Assembly (NCBI RefSeq): GCF_004331435.1
Contig: NZ_SJKA01000026.1
Span: 1 to 64,000 of the forward strand
Reading direction: 5' to 3'
Length of the DNA: 64,000 nucleotides
DNA from: Kribbella sindirgiensis
GTDB lineage: Bacteria; Actinomycetota; Actinomycetes; Propionibacteriales; Kribbellaceae
Shown here: positions 57,327-64,000 of the stretch, piece after piece
How the letters are laid out: every line of letters begins with the position of its first letter
How positions within the stretch are numbered: the first letter of the stretch is position 1
Notes under the pieces: generated by a model
The model's input: only the letters and a program-made list of their open reading frames with translations
Database searches by the model: none
Told to the model about the DNA's origin: nothing
Made by a program: the position numbers and the translations under genes

Positions 57327-58175
57327 TCAGATCCGGCAGGCGTGGATGTCGGTGGTGAGGATCGCGCGGGCGCCGACCTCCCAGAGCTGGTCCATCAGGC
57401 GCTGTGCCTCGGCCCGCTGGACCATGACCCGAACGGCGACCCAGCCCTGCCGGTGCAGCGGGGAGACGGTCGGCGACTCCAGGCCGGGCGCGACCGCGGT
57501 GGCGGCGTCGACGTCCTCGGCGCGGATGTCGTAGTCCATCATCACGTAGTTCCGCGCGATCAGAACGCCCTCGAGCCGGCGGACCAGCTGCTGCAGGCCG
57601 TTCGCCGGGTTCTCGACGCCGTGCCGCTTGATCAGCACCGCCTCGGACTGCAGGATCGGCTCCCCGAACACCTCGAGCCCCGCCTGGCGCAGCGTCGTAC
57701 CGGTCTCGACGACGTCCGCGATCACATCCGCGACACCGAGCTGAACGGCCGACTCCACGGCGCCGTCCAGGCGCACGACCGCCGCGTCGACACCGTTCTC
57801 GGCCAGGTGGTCCTGCAGTACGCCGGCGTACGACGTGGCGATCCGCTTCCCGGCCAGGTCCTTCACGGAATCCGCGACCCCGGGCCGCCCGGCGAACCGG
57901 AACGTGGACGAACCGAACCCGAGGCCCATGATCACGTCCGCGTCCGCGTGCGAGTCCAGCACCAGGTCGCGGCCGGAGATCCCGACGTCGAGCGTGCCCT
58001 CGCCGACGTACACGGCGATGTCACGCGGGCGGAGGTAGTAGAACTCGACCTCGTTGGCCGCGTCGGTGAGGGTGAGGTCCTTGGTGGTCCGGCGCTGCTT
58101 GTAGCCGGCTTCGACGAGCATCTCGGTGGCGGCCTCGCTCAGCGAGCCCTTGTTGGGTACTGCGACGCGCAGCAT
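57327..58175 (-). CDS. hisG: ATP phosphoribosyltransferase, long form
   Basis: First committed enzyme of histidine biosynthesis: condenses ATP with PRPP. The 282 residues correspond to the long form that carries its own regulatory domain: catalytic core with MLRVAVPNKGSL, YVGEGTLDVGISGRDLV, IATSYAGVLQDHL and VADVIADVVETGTTLRQAGL, and the C-terminal histidine-binding ACT-like domain (VSPLHRQGWVAVRVMVQRAE). It lies 51 bp downstream of hisE on the same strand. Confidence 0.97.
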   Translation of the reverse strand: MLRVAVPNKGSLSEAATEMLVEAGYKQRRTTKDLTLTDAANEVEFYYLRPRDIAVYVGEGTLDVGISGRDLVLDSHADADVIMGLGFGSSTFRFAGRPGVADSVKDLAGKRIATSYAGVLQDHLAENGVDAAVVRLDGAVESAVQLGVADVIADVVETGTTLRQAGLEVFGEPILQSEAVLIKRHGVENPANGLQQLVRRLEGVLIARNYVMMDYDIRAEDVDAATAVAPGLESPTVSPLHRQGWVAVRVMVQRAEAQRLMDQLWEVGARAILTTDIHACRI

Positions 58176-58226
58176 GGCGACTGCCCTTTCTGGGGATGTG
58201 AACCGGTGATCTGTGGGAGAGGACTC

Positions 58227-58490
58227 CTACAGATGTCGGTACACGTCCTCGAGGTCCAGGCCGAGGGCATGCATCATCACCTGAGCGTGGTAGATGAGCT
58301 GTGACAGCTCCTCCGCGGCCCGCTCCTTGCCCTCGTACTCCGCTGCCATCCACGACTCGGCGGCTTCCTCGACCAGCTTCTTCCCGATCGAGTGCACGCC
58401 GGCGTCCAGCGCCGCCACGGTCCCGGAACCCTCCGGCCGTGTCGCCGCCTTCTCACCCAGCTCGGCAAACAGCTCCTCAAAACTCTTCAT
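58227..58490 (-). CDS. hisE: Phosphoribosyl-ATP pyrophosphatase
   Basis: An 87-residue MazG-like helical enzyme hydrolysing PR-ATP to PR-AMP, the second histidine step. It contains the metal-binding EEAAESWMAAEYEGKERAAE pattern (E-E-A-x-E and E/K-x2-E) and YHAQVMMHALGLDLEDVY. Length is normal for stand-alone HisE. It is paired with hisG, and no hisI fusion is present. Confidence 0.96.
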   Translation of the reverse strand: MKSFEELFAELGEKAATRPEGSGTVAALDAGVHSIGKKLVEEAAESWMAAEYEGKERAAEELSQLIYHAQVMMHALGLDLEDVYRHL

Positions 58491-58539
58491 CGCCCGCCCA
58501 GCCTACGGGTCCCACCCGCGAGCGCCGTCCCCAGGTCCG

Positions 58540-59232
58540 CTAGCCGGACTGCGTCAGCGCCTCGGACAGTCGCCGCGGGGGCGAGTGAGCGTCGACGTAC
58601 CAGTCGTGGCGCTCGGTGAGGAGGCGCTTGACCATGGCGTGGTCGAGGGTGTCGTTGGGTGTGCGGAGGTGGTACGGCGGTGGGTAGAAGGCGTCTCCGA
58701 GGAGGGCTACGCCGTCGGCCAGGACAATGGTGGAGTCCGGGGCGTGGTTTCCGCCGACGTGCCGCAGTACGACGTCGGTCGGGAGGGTGAGCGTGTCGTC
58801 GAAGGTCTGGTCCGGGAGGACGATCCGGAAGTCGGTCCATTCGGGGACGGCCAGGGCGCGGGCCCGGAAGCTGGGGGCGAGCTTGGGGTTGGCCTCGACC
58901 TGGTCGTGGAGGTAGCGGTGGCTCCACGGGCGTTCGGACTCGGTCTTCAGCAGGTCGACGGCTGTGGAATGGGCGATCACGGTGACATCGGGCCAGGCGC
59001 AGGCGCCCCAGGTGTGGTCCCAGTGGTGGTGGGTGTAGACGAGCCACTTCGGCGCGGGCAGTCCTGCGGCGGCAATCGCCGTACCGACGGCTCTTGCGTG
59101 CTCGGGGCTGTTGCCGGCGTCGACGAGGACGCTGCCGCGGTCGTCGGCGATCACGGCGACGGACGGGCGGATCGCGTCGGGATCGGGGTCGTGCGGGTAG
59201 ATCCAGACCCGACCCGTCAACTGCTGCAGCAT
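58540..59232 (-). CDS. Metallo-beta-lactamase-fold hydrolase
   Basis: A 230-residue MBL-fold protein. The metal motif is YTHHHWDHTWG, with further ligands in HVGGNHAPDSTIV and LGDAFYPP and a late His in DAHSPP. ATG at 59232 lies 18 bp from the divergent P1 peptidase ATG. Family members are thioesterases, lactonases or phosphodiesterases; the sequence alone gives no substrate. It is adjacent to, and divergent from, a DmpA-type peptidase, with which it may share a promoter region of under 20 bp, so one or both transcripts are leaderless. Confidence 0.88.
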   Translation of the reverse strand: MLQQLTGRVWIYPHDPDPDAIRPSVAVIADDRGSVLVDAGNSPEHARAVGTAIAAAGLPAPKWLVYTHHHWDHTWGACAWPDVTVIAHSTAVDLLKTESERPWSHRYLHDQVEANPKLAPSFRARALAVPEWTDFRIVLPDQTFDDTLTLPTDVVLRHVGGNHAPDSTIVLADGVALLGDAFYPPPYHLRTPNDTLDHAMVKRLLTERHDWYVDAHSPPRRLSEALTQSG

Positions 59233-59250
59233 GTGGCCGACGATAGCTGT

Positions 59251-60216
59251 ATGCAGAGTCCTCGGAGAGTTCGTGAGTTGGGTGTAGTCGTCGGAACGCT
59301 GCCCACGGGGCCGCTCAACGCGATCACCGACGTGCCCGGCGTGCGGGTCGGTCAGACGACGATCACCGGCGACGGGCTGAACACCGGGGTGACGGCGATC
59401 GTCCCGGACGGCTGGGCGCAGACGCTGCCGGCCGCGGTTGCTGTCGGCAACGGGTACGGGAAGCTGGTCGGCTCGACGCAGGTGGACGAACTGGGCGTCA
59501 TCGAAACCCCCATCCTGCTCACCGGGACGCTCAGCACGTTCCGCGTCGCCGACGCGCTGCTCACCTGGCTGCTCGACCGCGACCCGAAAGCGACCAGCCT
59601 GAACCCGGTCGTCGGCGAAACGAACGACGGCCACCTCTCGGACATCCGCCGCCGCCCGATCACCCCCGAGGCCGTCCACGCCGCCCTGGACACCGCCTCG
59701 GCCGGCCTTGTGGAAGAAGGCTGCGCCGGTGCCGGCACCGGAACCTGTGCACTCGGCTTCAAGGCCGGAATCGGCACGGCGTCCCGTACGACGCCTGCCG
59801 GACAGACCGTTGGCGTACTCGTGCAGGCGAACTTCTCCGGTCTGCTGACCGTGCTCGGACGCCCGGTCCCCGCCCAACCGATCGACGCGGACGGTAATTC
59901 CTGCATGATCGTGGTCGCGACCGACCTCCCGCTCGACTCCCGCCAACTCGGCCGGCTCGCCCGCCGGGCGATCTTCGCGATGGGCCGCGTCGGCTCCGAC
60001 TACGCCCCCGGCAGCGGCGACTACGCGATCGCCTTCACCACCGCCCGTACGCCGGACTTCCCCGACCGCGACCTCCGGACACCGTTCCAGGCAGTCACCG
60101 AATCGGTCGAGGAAGCCCTCCTGAACTCCTTGACGATGGCCCGAACCACCACCGGCCACCAAGCCCGCACCGCCCACGCCGTACCCCACGACCTCATCGT
60201 CCAGAGGCCTCTTTGA
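59251..60216 (+). CDS. P1 (DmpA/BapA) family peptidase
   Basis: A 321-residue self-processing N-terminal-nucleophile aminopeptidase/amidase. The cleavage and nucleophile Ser lies in DADGNSCMIVVATDLPL (about residue 215); family landmarks include ITDVPGVRVGQTTI, GVIETPILLTGTLS and GFKAGIGTASR. Relatives cleave N-terminal D-Ala, beta-peptides or L-amino-acid amides. ATG at 59251 is 18 bp from the divergent MBL gene. The 3' end runs into the palindrome at 60213-60265 and overlaps the convergent DUF1772 gene. Confidence 0.92.
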   Translation: MQSPRRVRELGVVVGTLPTGPLNAITDVPGVRVGQTTITGDGLNTGVTAIVPDGWAQTLPAAVAVGNGYGKLVGSTQVDELGVIETPILLTGTLSTFRVADALLTWLLDRDPKATSLNPVVGETNDGHLSDIRRRPITPEAVHAALDTASAGLVEEGCAGAGTGTCALGFKAGIGTASRTTPAGQTVGVLVQANFSGLLTVLGRPVPAQPIDADGNSCMIVVATDLPLDSRQLGRLARRAIFAMGRVGSDYAPGSGDYAIAFTTARTPDFPDRDLRTPFQAVTESVEEALLNSLTMARTTTGHQARTAHAVPHDLIVQRPL

Positions 60217-60703
60217 GCACGCGCCGACCATTTTCAGGGTCTCGGAATGGTTGGCGCGTGCTCAAGGTCGATCCGATCAGTGCGCCGAACGCGAGGAGTG
60301 CGGCCGCGGTGCGGATCAGGTGTGCGAGCTGCCAGCGATCACGTACGGCGGCCCAGTCGGCAGGCGGGTTCTGCACGGACCACGACGACTGGTCCGAGTT
60401 GATCGGCAGGTTGATGGCGAGCGTCGTCGCGAAGACTACGACCAGCAGCACGAGCGCCACCAGCACCAGGCGCCGACCGTTGCCCCGGGCCCAGATCGCC
60501 AGCACCACGGTGGTGACGATCGCCGGAATCAACGTCACCGAGGCGAGCCGGTCCAGCGAGTCCAGCTCGACCAGCCGAACCTGCGTGTAGATCGAGGCCC
60601 CGAACCCACGCAACGAGTTCTCCAGCACCGCCACACACACCAGGAACCCGGCAAAGACACCACTGAAGACCAGGCTCAGCCCGCGAACAACCCCGTGCGC
60701 CAT
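60194..60703 (-). CDS. DUF1772 (anthrone-oxygenase-like) membrane protein
   Basis: A 169-residue protein with four transmembrane segments (GLSLVFSGVFAGFLVCVAVL; TLIPAIVTTVVLAIWARGNG; LVLVALVLLVVVFATTLAIN; RTAAALLAFGALIGSTL) and the extracytoplasmic loop LPINSDQSSWSVQNPPADW with family-conserved N and W residues. ATG at 60703 shares a base with the upstream reductase stop. The last ~20 codons lie inside the palindrome at 60213-60265, so its C-terminal tail was likely altered by that element. Coupled with an NmrA-like reductase under MarR control. Confidence 0.82.
   Translation of the reverse strand: MAHGVVRGLSLVFSGVFAGFLVCVAVLENSLRGFGASIYTQVRLVELDSLDRLASVTLIPAIVTTVVLAIWARGNGRRLVLVALVLLVVVFATTLAINLPINSDQSSWSVQNPPADWAAVRDRWQLAHLIRTAAALLAFGALIGSTLSTRQPFRDPENGRRVLKEASGR
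60213..60265. repeat. 53-bp palindrome overlapping two convergent gene ends
   Basis: Arms TTGAGCACGCGCCGACCATT (60213-60232) and 60246-60265 match inverted at 19 of 20 positions around a 13-nt loop. The left arm contains the stop codon of the P1 peptidase, and both arms are translated as the C-terminal tail of the DUF1772 protein. It could be a bidirectional terminator or an inserted repeat. Confidence 0.85.
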
Positions 60704-61341
60704 CAGTACGCCACCCCAACCGGCTGGCAGACCGTCTCCGGCCGATCTAGCACCGCTAGCATCAGCTGCGCGACGTCCGCCCGCGAGATCGTGTACCCGC
60801 GCGTCACCGTGCCGCCGACCTCCATGCGATAGGTCCCGGTCAGCGCCTTGTTCGTGAGCTTCGGCGGCCGCACGACCGTCCATTCCGTCGTACTGCTCCT
60901 GATGTCCGCCTCCATCACCCGCAGATCGGCGTACACGTCCGCAGCGAACGCGTTGATCATCGGATAGAGCAGCCGCCGGTTGAGGAAGCTCTCGTCCGGC
61001 GGCACCGGCCCGAGCGGCGCGGCACTCACCGCGACGAACCGCCGTACGCCGACGGCCTCCATCGCCGCCAGCATCGACCGCGTGCTCTCCGACGCGACCG
61101 GCCCGTCCTTCCGCCCGCGGGCGCCGACGCCGGAGATGACCGCCTCGCTCCCGTCGACGGCGTCCCGCAGCGGCTCCGCCTGGGTCAGGCCTGGTACCCG
61201 GATCACCTCCAGCGCCGGATGCACCACGTCGTACGCCGACGACGTACGGACCACTGCCGTCACCTTGTGCCCCGCGTCGAGCGCCTGCCGTACGACGTGG
61301 CCGCCGATCCCGCCCGTCGCCCCGAACACCGTGATTCTCAT
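60703..61341 (-). CDS. NAD(P)-binding oxidoreductase (NmrA / atypical SDR)
   Basis: A 212-residue Rossmann protein starting MRITVFGATGGIGGHVVRQA with an NAD(P) glycine-rich motif; later segments are VISGVGARGRKDGPVASEST, RRFVAVSAAPLGPVP and WTVVRPPKLTNKALTG. The atypical-SDR group includes flavin/biliverdin-type reductases and NmrA sensors. ATG at 61341 is at the conserved N-terminus; 12 codons further upstream is an unsupported alternative. It is divergent from a MarR regulator across a clear operator and leads an operon with the DUF1772 gene. Confidence 0.88.
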   Translation of the reverse strand: MRITVFGATGGIGGHVVRQALDAGHKVTAVVRTSSAYDVVHPALEVIRVPGLTQAEPLRDAVDGSEAVISGVGARGRKDGPVASESTRSMLAAMEAVGVRRFVAVSAAPLGPVPPDESFLNRRLLYPMINAFAADVYADLRVMEADIRSSTTEWTVVRPPKLTNKALTGTYRMEVGGTVTRGYTISRADVAQLMLAVLDRPETVCQPVGVAY

Positions 61342-61375
61342 CCCGACCGCCTTCCTGAAATCTTCTCTGTTCCTC

Positions 61376-61400
61376 ATATAGTATGGATCTCATAAGATAT
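61376..61400. promoter_or_regulatory. MarR-type operator
   Basis: Imperfect palindrome ATATAGTATG (61376-61385), 5-bp spacer, CATAAGATAT (61391-61400), with 8 of 10 positions paired. It lies in the 81-bp divergent gap between the MarR gene and the reductase gene, much more AT-rich than the surroundings, so it probably also holds the -10 elements of both promoters. Confidence 0.7.
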
Positions 61401-61422
61401 GGAACAGATACGGAGAGGTGAC

Positions 61423-61884
61423 ATGCGCCACCGCCGGCGGACCGGGAACGAGATCAAGGCCGCGCTCCGCGACCTGCGGATCCAGCTCGCGCTGCTCAAC
61501 CACCAGGTCGGCGGCGAGCTGGCGTTGAAGGACGTCGACCTCGACTGCCTCGACATCCTCGCCCGCGACGGATCGCTGACGCCGAGCGTGCTGGCCCGCC
61601 GGGCCGGACTGCACCCGGCAACACTGACCGGGATTCTCGACCGGCTCGAAGACGCCGGCTGGATCGCCCGCGACCGCGCCCGGCCGGACCGCCGCAGCGT
61701 CACGATCCGCGTGCTGCCGGACCGCGGGATGGAGGTGTTCCGGCTGTACCAGCCGATGATGAGCGCGATGGACGACGTACTGGCGGACTACACCGAGGCC
61801 GAACTCGAGCTGATCGCCACGTTCCTGCGGCGCAGTGCCGCAGCAGGCGAGCGTGTGCTGGGGCGCTCAGCTGTAGAGAGCTGA
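61423..61884 (+). CDS. MarR-family regulator
   Basis: A 153-residue winged-helix regulator. The wHTH reads LDCLDILARDGSLTPSVLAR, then GLHPATLTGILDRLEDAGW, then DRARPDRRSVTIRV (wing). ATG at 61423 follows GGAGAGG at 5 nt; an ATG at 61399 lies in the operator. It is divergent from the NmrA-like reductase/DUF1772 pair and likely represses it and itself. Ligand unknown. Its 3' end overlaps that of the convergent WYL gene by 18 bp. Confidence 0.9.
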   Translation: MRHRRRTGNEIKAALRDLRIQLALLNHQVGGELALKDVDLDCLDILARDGSLTPSVLARRAGLHPATLTGILDRLEDAGWIARDRARPDRRSVTIRVLPDRGMEVFRLYQPMMSAMDDVLADYTEAELELIATFLRRSAAAGERVLGRSAVES

Positions 61885-62832
61885 CAGCGTGCGGCCGAGA
61901 TTGGCCAGCTCGGCCCGCAGCTCGGCGGGCTCCAGTACCTCGATCGCGTCCCCGAATCGGCAGAGGGAGGCGGCCGCGTTCGGGATCGACTCGATCGGGA
62001 TCGTCACCACCACACTCCCGTCGGCGTCTGGTTCGGCGGCGGCGACGGCTTTGACCAGTGCCGGGTACGAGACGTCGTACATCTTCGCGGCCAGCCGCGC
62101 GGTCACCCGGACCACGGCCTCTGCTGTGTAGCGGACCTGGTCGAAGCCCTCCAAGTGGTCCTGCCAGAACTGCTGCAGCTCGAAGCCGTCGTCGCGCTCG
62201 AACACCTCGTCGGTCGGCGTCAGGTCGAGGATGTTGGAGACGCGGTACGTGCGCAGACCGCCGGGCGTCGACGCCACGACGTACCAGCTGCCGTTCTTCA
62301 GCACGAGTCCGTACGGTTCGAGGATCCGCTCGACCTCGCGGGGCTCCTCCCAGCGGCGGTACCGGACCTTGATGCGGCGGTCGTGGAGTACGGCGTCGGC
62401 GACGGCGGACAGCTGTGGTGAGACCTCGGCCTCCTGGTACCAGGCGGGTAGGTCGAGGTGGAAGCGGTTCTTCAGCCGGCCGGCGCGATCCCGCTGATCG
62501 GGCGCTAGCGCTGCTAGCAGTTTGAGTTCGGCGGCGCTCGTCTCCGCGGTCAGCCCCAGTGCGGCGGCCGCGCCCGGCATACCGACGAGGAACAGCGCAG
62601 CGGCCTCCTGTTCGGTGAGACCGGTCAGGCGGGTGCGGTAGCCCTCGACCAGGCGGTACCCGCCTGCTCGGCCTTGGTCGGCGTACACCGGGACCCCGGC
62701 CGCGGCGAGCGCCTCGACGTCGCGATAAATCGTCCGCAGCGACACCTCGAGCTCATCGGCCAGCTCGCGCGCGGTCAGCTGCCGGCGCGTCTGCAGCAAC
62801 AGCAGGATCGACAGGAGCCGGCTCGAACGCAT
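61867..62832 (-). CDS. WYL-domain (YafY/DeoR-like) transcriptional regulator
   Basis: A 321-residue regulator. An HTH_11 domain opens the protein (SSRLLSILLLLQTRRQLTAR, then ELADELEVSLRTIYRDVEAL), followed by a WYL domain (about 140-220) with YGLVLKNGSWYVVASTPGG and RTYRVSNILDLTPTDEVFE, and a WCX C-terminal extension (ARLAAKMYDVSYPALV to the end). WYL domains bind ligands such as nucleotides. It is divergent from the DUF1579-like gene, 62 bp apart, which it probably regulates. Confidence 0.92.
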   Translation of the reverse strand: MRSSRLLSILLLLQTRRQLTARELADELEVSLRTIYRDVEALAAAGVPVYADQGRAGGYRLVEGYRTRLTGLTEQEAAALFLVGMPGAAAALGLTAETSAAELKLLAALAPDQRDRAGRLKNRFHLDLPAWYQEAEVSPQLSAVADAVLHDRRIKVRYRRWEEPREVERILEPYGLVLKNGSWYVVASTPGGLRTYRVSNILDLTPTDEVFERDDGFELQQFWQDHLEGFDQVRYTAEAVVRVTARLAAKMYDVSYPALVKAVAAAEPDADGSVVVTIPIESIPNAAASLCRFGDAIEVLEPAELRAELANLGRTLSALYS

Positions 62833-62894
62833 AGTTCGAGGTTAGTCCTTATGACTGCCATCGGTTGTCAGGTTTTGCTCCCAAGCTGGGCGGT

Positions 62895-63854
62895 ATGACG
62901 ACTTGGACCAAGGTGACCGGCGACTTCGACTTCCTCAACGGGTACTTCGACGTCCACCACAAAACCCTGAAACAGGCCTTCGTGGGCTGCGACGAATGGC
63001 TCGAGTACGACGGAACGACGACCGCGCGCACGTACTTCGACGGGCAGATCAGCATCGACGAGATGCGCTTCCCGACGAAGGGGTCCTACGGGCTGTCGCT
63101 GCGCGTGTTCGACCCGGAATATCTGCGGTGGAGCATCTGGTGGGTCGACAGCCGGACGATGCAGCTCTACCCGCCGGTGCACGGCGGCTGGACCGCGGAC
63201 GGCTCGCGGTGCCGGCTGGTCGGCGAGGACACGCACGAGGGGAAGCCGATCCTGTGCAGCTACGAGTGGTCGGACATCACGGCCGAGACCGCGCACTGGG
63301 AGCAGGCCTACTCCAACGACGGCGGCGAGACCTGGGAAACCAACTGGATCATGGACTTCACCCGGCGCCACACTCCCCCGCCCGCACTGGACGCACCGAA
63401 GCTCACCGACGACTTCGACTTCCTCGTCGGCCGCTGGTCCTTCCACAACCGGCGGCGCCGTCCCGTGCTGGGCGAGCCGTTCGAGTGGTACGAACACGAC
63501 GCGACGATGGAAGCCACGACCTACTTCGACGGCGCGATCAGCTTCGACGAGGGCTGGTTCCCGAGCGAGGGCTTCCGCGGCGCGACGTTCCGCCTCTACG
63601 ACCCTGTCGAGAAAACCTGGTCCATCCACTGGATCAACAGCCAACGCGGCCGCCTGGAAACCCCTGTCATCGGCGCCTTCCAGGACGGCACCGGCACCTT
63701 CGAAGGCCCCGACGAATGGAACGGCCAACCCATCGACGTCCGCTTCCTCTGGACCCCAGGCACCGACAAAGCCGCCTGGGAACAATCCTTCTCCACCGAC
63801 CACGGCCAAACCTGGACCACCAACTGGCACATGGCACACACCCGAACTCATTGA
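62895..63854 (+). CDS. Tandemly duplicated DUF1579-like protein
   Basis: A 319-residue protein made of two copies of a ~150-residue beta-barrel-like domain, each opening DFDFLNGYFDVHHK / DFDFLVGRWSFHNR and repeating TYFDGQISIDEMRFP / TYFDGAISFDEGWFP, WSIWWVDSR / WSIHWINSQ and WEQAYSNDGGETWETNW / WEQSFSTDHGQTWTTNW. Conserved Trp, His and Glu line up across both copies. The fold is seen in lipocalin-like DUF1579 proteins that bind hydrophobic ligands. ATG at 62895 is 62 bp from the divergent WYL regulator. Function unknown. Confidence 0.85.
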   Translation: MTTWTKVTGDFDFLNGYFDVHHKTLKQAFVGCDEWLEYDGTTTARTYFDGQISIDEMRFPTKGSYGLSLRVFDPEYLRWSIWWVDSRTMQLYPPVHGGWTADGSRCRLVGEDTHEGKPILCSYEWSDITAETAHWEQAYSNDGGETWETNWIMDFTRRHTPPPALDAPKLTDDFDFLVGRWSFHNRRRRPVLGEPFEWYEHDATMEATTYFDGAISFDEGWFPSEGFRGATFRLYDPVEKTWSIHWINSQRGRLETPVIGAFQDGTGTFEGPDEWNGQPIDVRFLWTPGTDKAAWEQSFSTDHGQTWTTNWHMAHTRTH

Positions 63855-63886
63855 CGTCGCCGGGCGTGGTGGCGAGGGCATGGATC

Positions 63887-63964
63887 CCCAGGCCATCACA
63901 ATCCAGGGCCGCCCGCGTGCCCCGGCGGACATCCGACGGCGGCGGGCGATTGTGATGGCCTGGG
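63887..63964. repeat. Palindromic intergenic element, family 2, copy B
   Basis: Arms 63887-63903 and 63948-63964 match inverted over 17 of 17 positions around a 44-bp GC-rich centre. The core CCAGGCCATCACAA is shared with 51804-51901. It lies 32 bp after the DUF1579-like gene; the right-hand neighbour is outside the window. Confidence 0.87.
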
Positions 63965-64000
63965 CGTCCTCGCACCCGTCTTGGTCGCTCGTTGGGGCAA

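Noticed and set aside
59040..60216. Long plus-strand frame extending the P1 peptidase upstream to 58294
   Set aside because: The upstream part is antisense to the MBL and hisE genes. The family N-terminus starts at the ATG at 59251.

Overview
The window is high-GC DNA with heavy use of GTG and TTG starts, coupled ATGA/GTGA/TTGA overlaps and near-leaderless promoters. It carries a coenzyme-F420-type oxidoreductase, DUF1844, DUF1707 and SseB-like proteins, ECF41 and ECF42 sigma factors and an infC-rpmI-rplT / pheST / arg / tyrS / rrn gene order. Together these point to an actinobacterium. The gene content looks most like Nocardioidaceae/Kribbellaceae (Kribbella-like), but that is inference. No IS element, CRISPR array, tRNA or replication origin was recognised.

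Layout. 1-680: 5' end of a 16S rRNA gene (minus strand) with its leader, antitermination box and a strong promoter. 682-12404: tyrS, a lipid-phosphatase-like protein, an LLM flavin oxidoreductase, an alkyladenine DNA glycosylase, then the arginine operon argC-J-B-D-F-R-H behind a near-leaderless, ArgR-overlapped promoter. 12405-14600: an ECF41 sigma factor with its AhpD-like partner, plus a GNAT protein. 14609-23633: a cell-surface block of a 1908-residue sortase-anchored fibril protein, a polytopic membrane protein and a polyprenyl-phosphate glycosyltransferase. 23678-28913: a gamma-glutamyltransferase, then pheS-pheT. 29133-33644: an accessory stretch with two tandem paralogues of an unassigned membrane family and a TetR/MFS efflux pair. 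33811-37632: infC-rpmI-rplT-trmH-PHP with an attenuator-like leader and a divergent DUF1844 gene. 37666-40020: aldo/keto reductase, APH-fold kinase and a small secreted protein. 40072-45456: a carbohydrate locus (ABC importer without an ATPase, LacI regulator, cytoplasmic GH5-type glycosidase) with matching operators before both transcription units. 45438-51207: a secreted serine hydrolase with a TetR regulator, then a DUF1707/ABC/FtsX exporter. 51193-55904: SseB-like, membrane protein plus kinase, then methyltransferase/truncated haemoglobin and an ECF42/DGPF pair. 55985-58490: aldose-epimerase-like protein, PH-domain protein, hisG and hisE. 58540-63854: an MBL hydrolase, a P1 peptidase, a MarR-controlled redox pair, and a WYL regulator facing a duplicated DUF1579-like protein.

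The most unusual material is between genes. Long inverted repeats of 78-102 bp fall into at least two families, each present twice (14501-14602 with 51709-51808; 51804-51901 with 63887-63964). Three further unrelated palindromes lie at 29028-29110, 33722-33767 and 60213-60265. Other points of interest are the tandem duplication at 29467-31376 with a 60-nt junction repeat, a possible adhesin-glycosylation module at 14609-23633, an ECF41 autoregulatory promoter, and an AUC-initiated infC behind a terminator-like hairpin.
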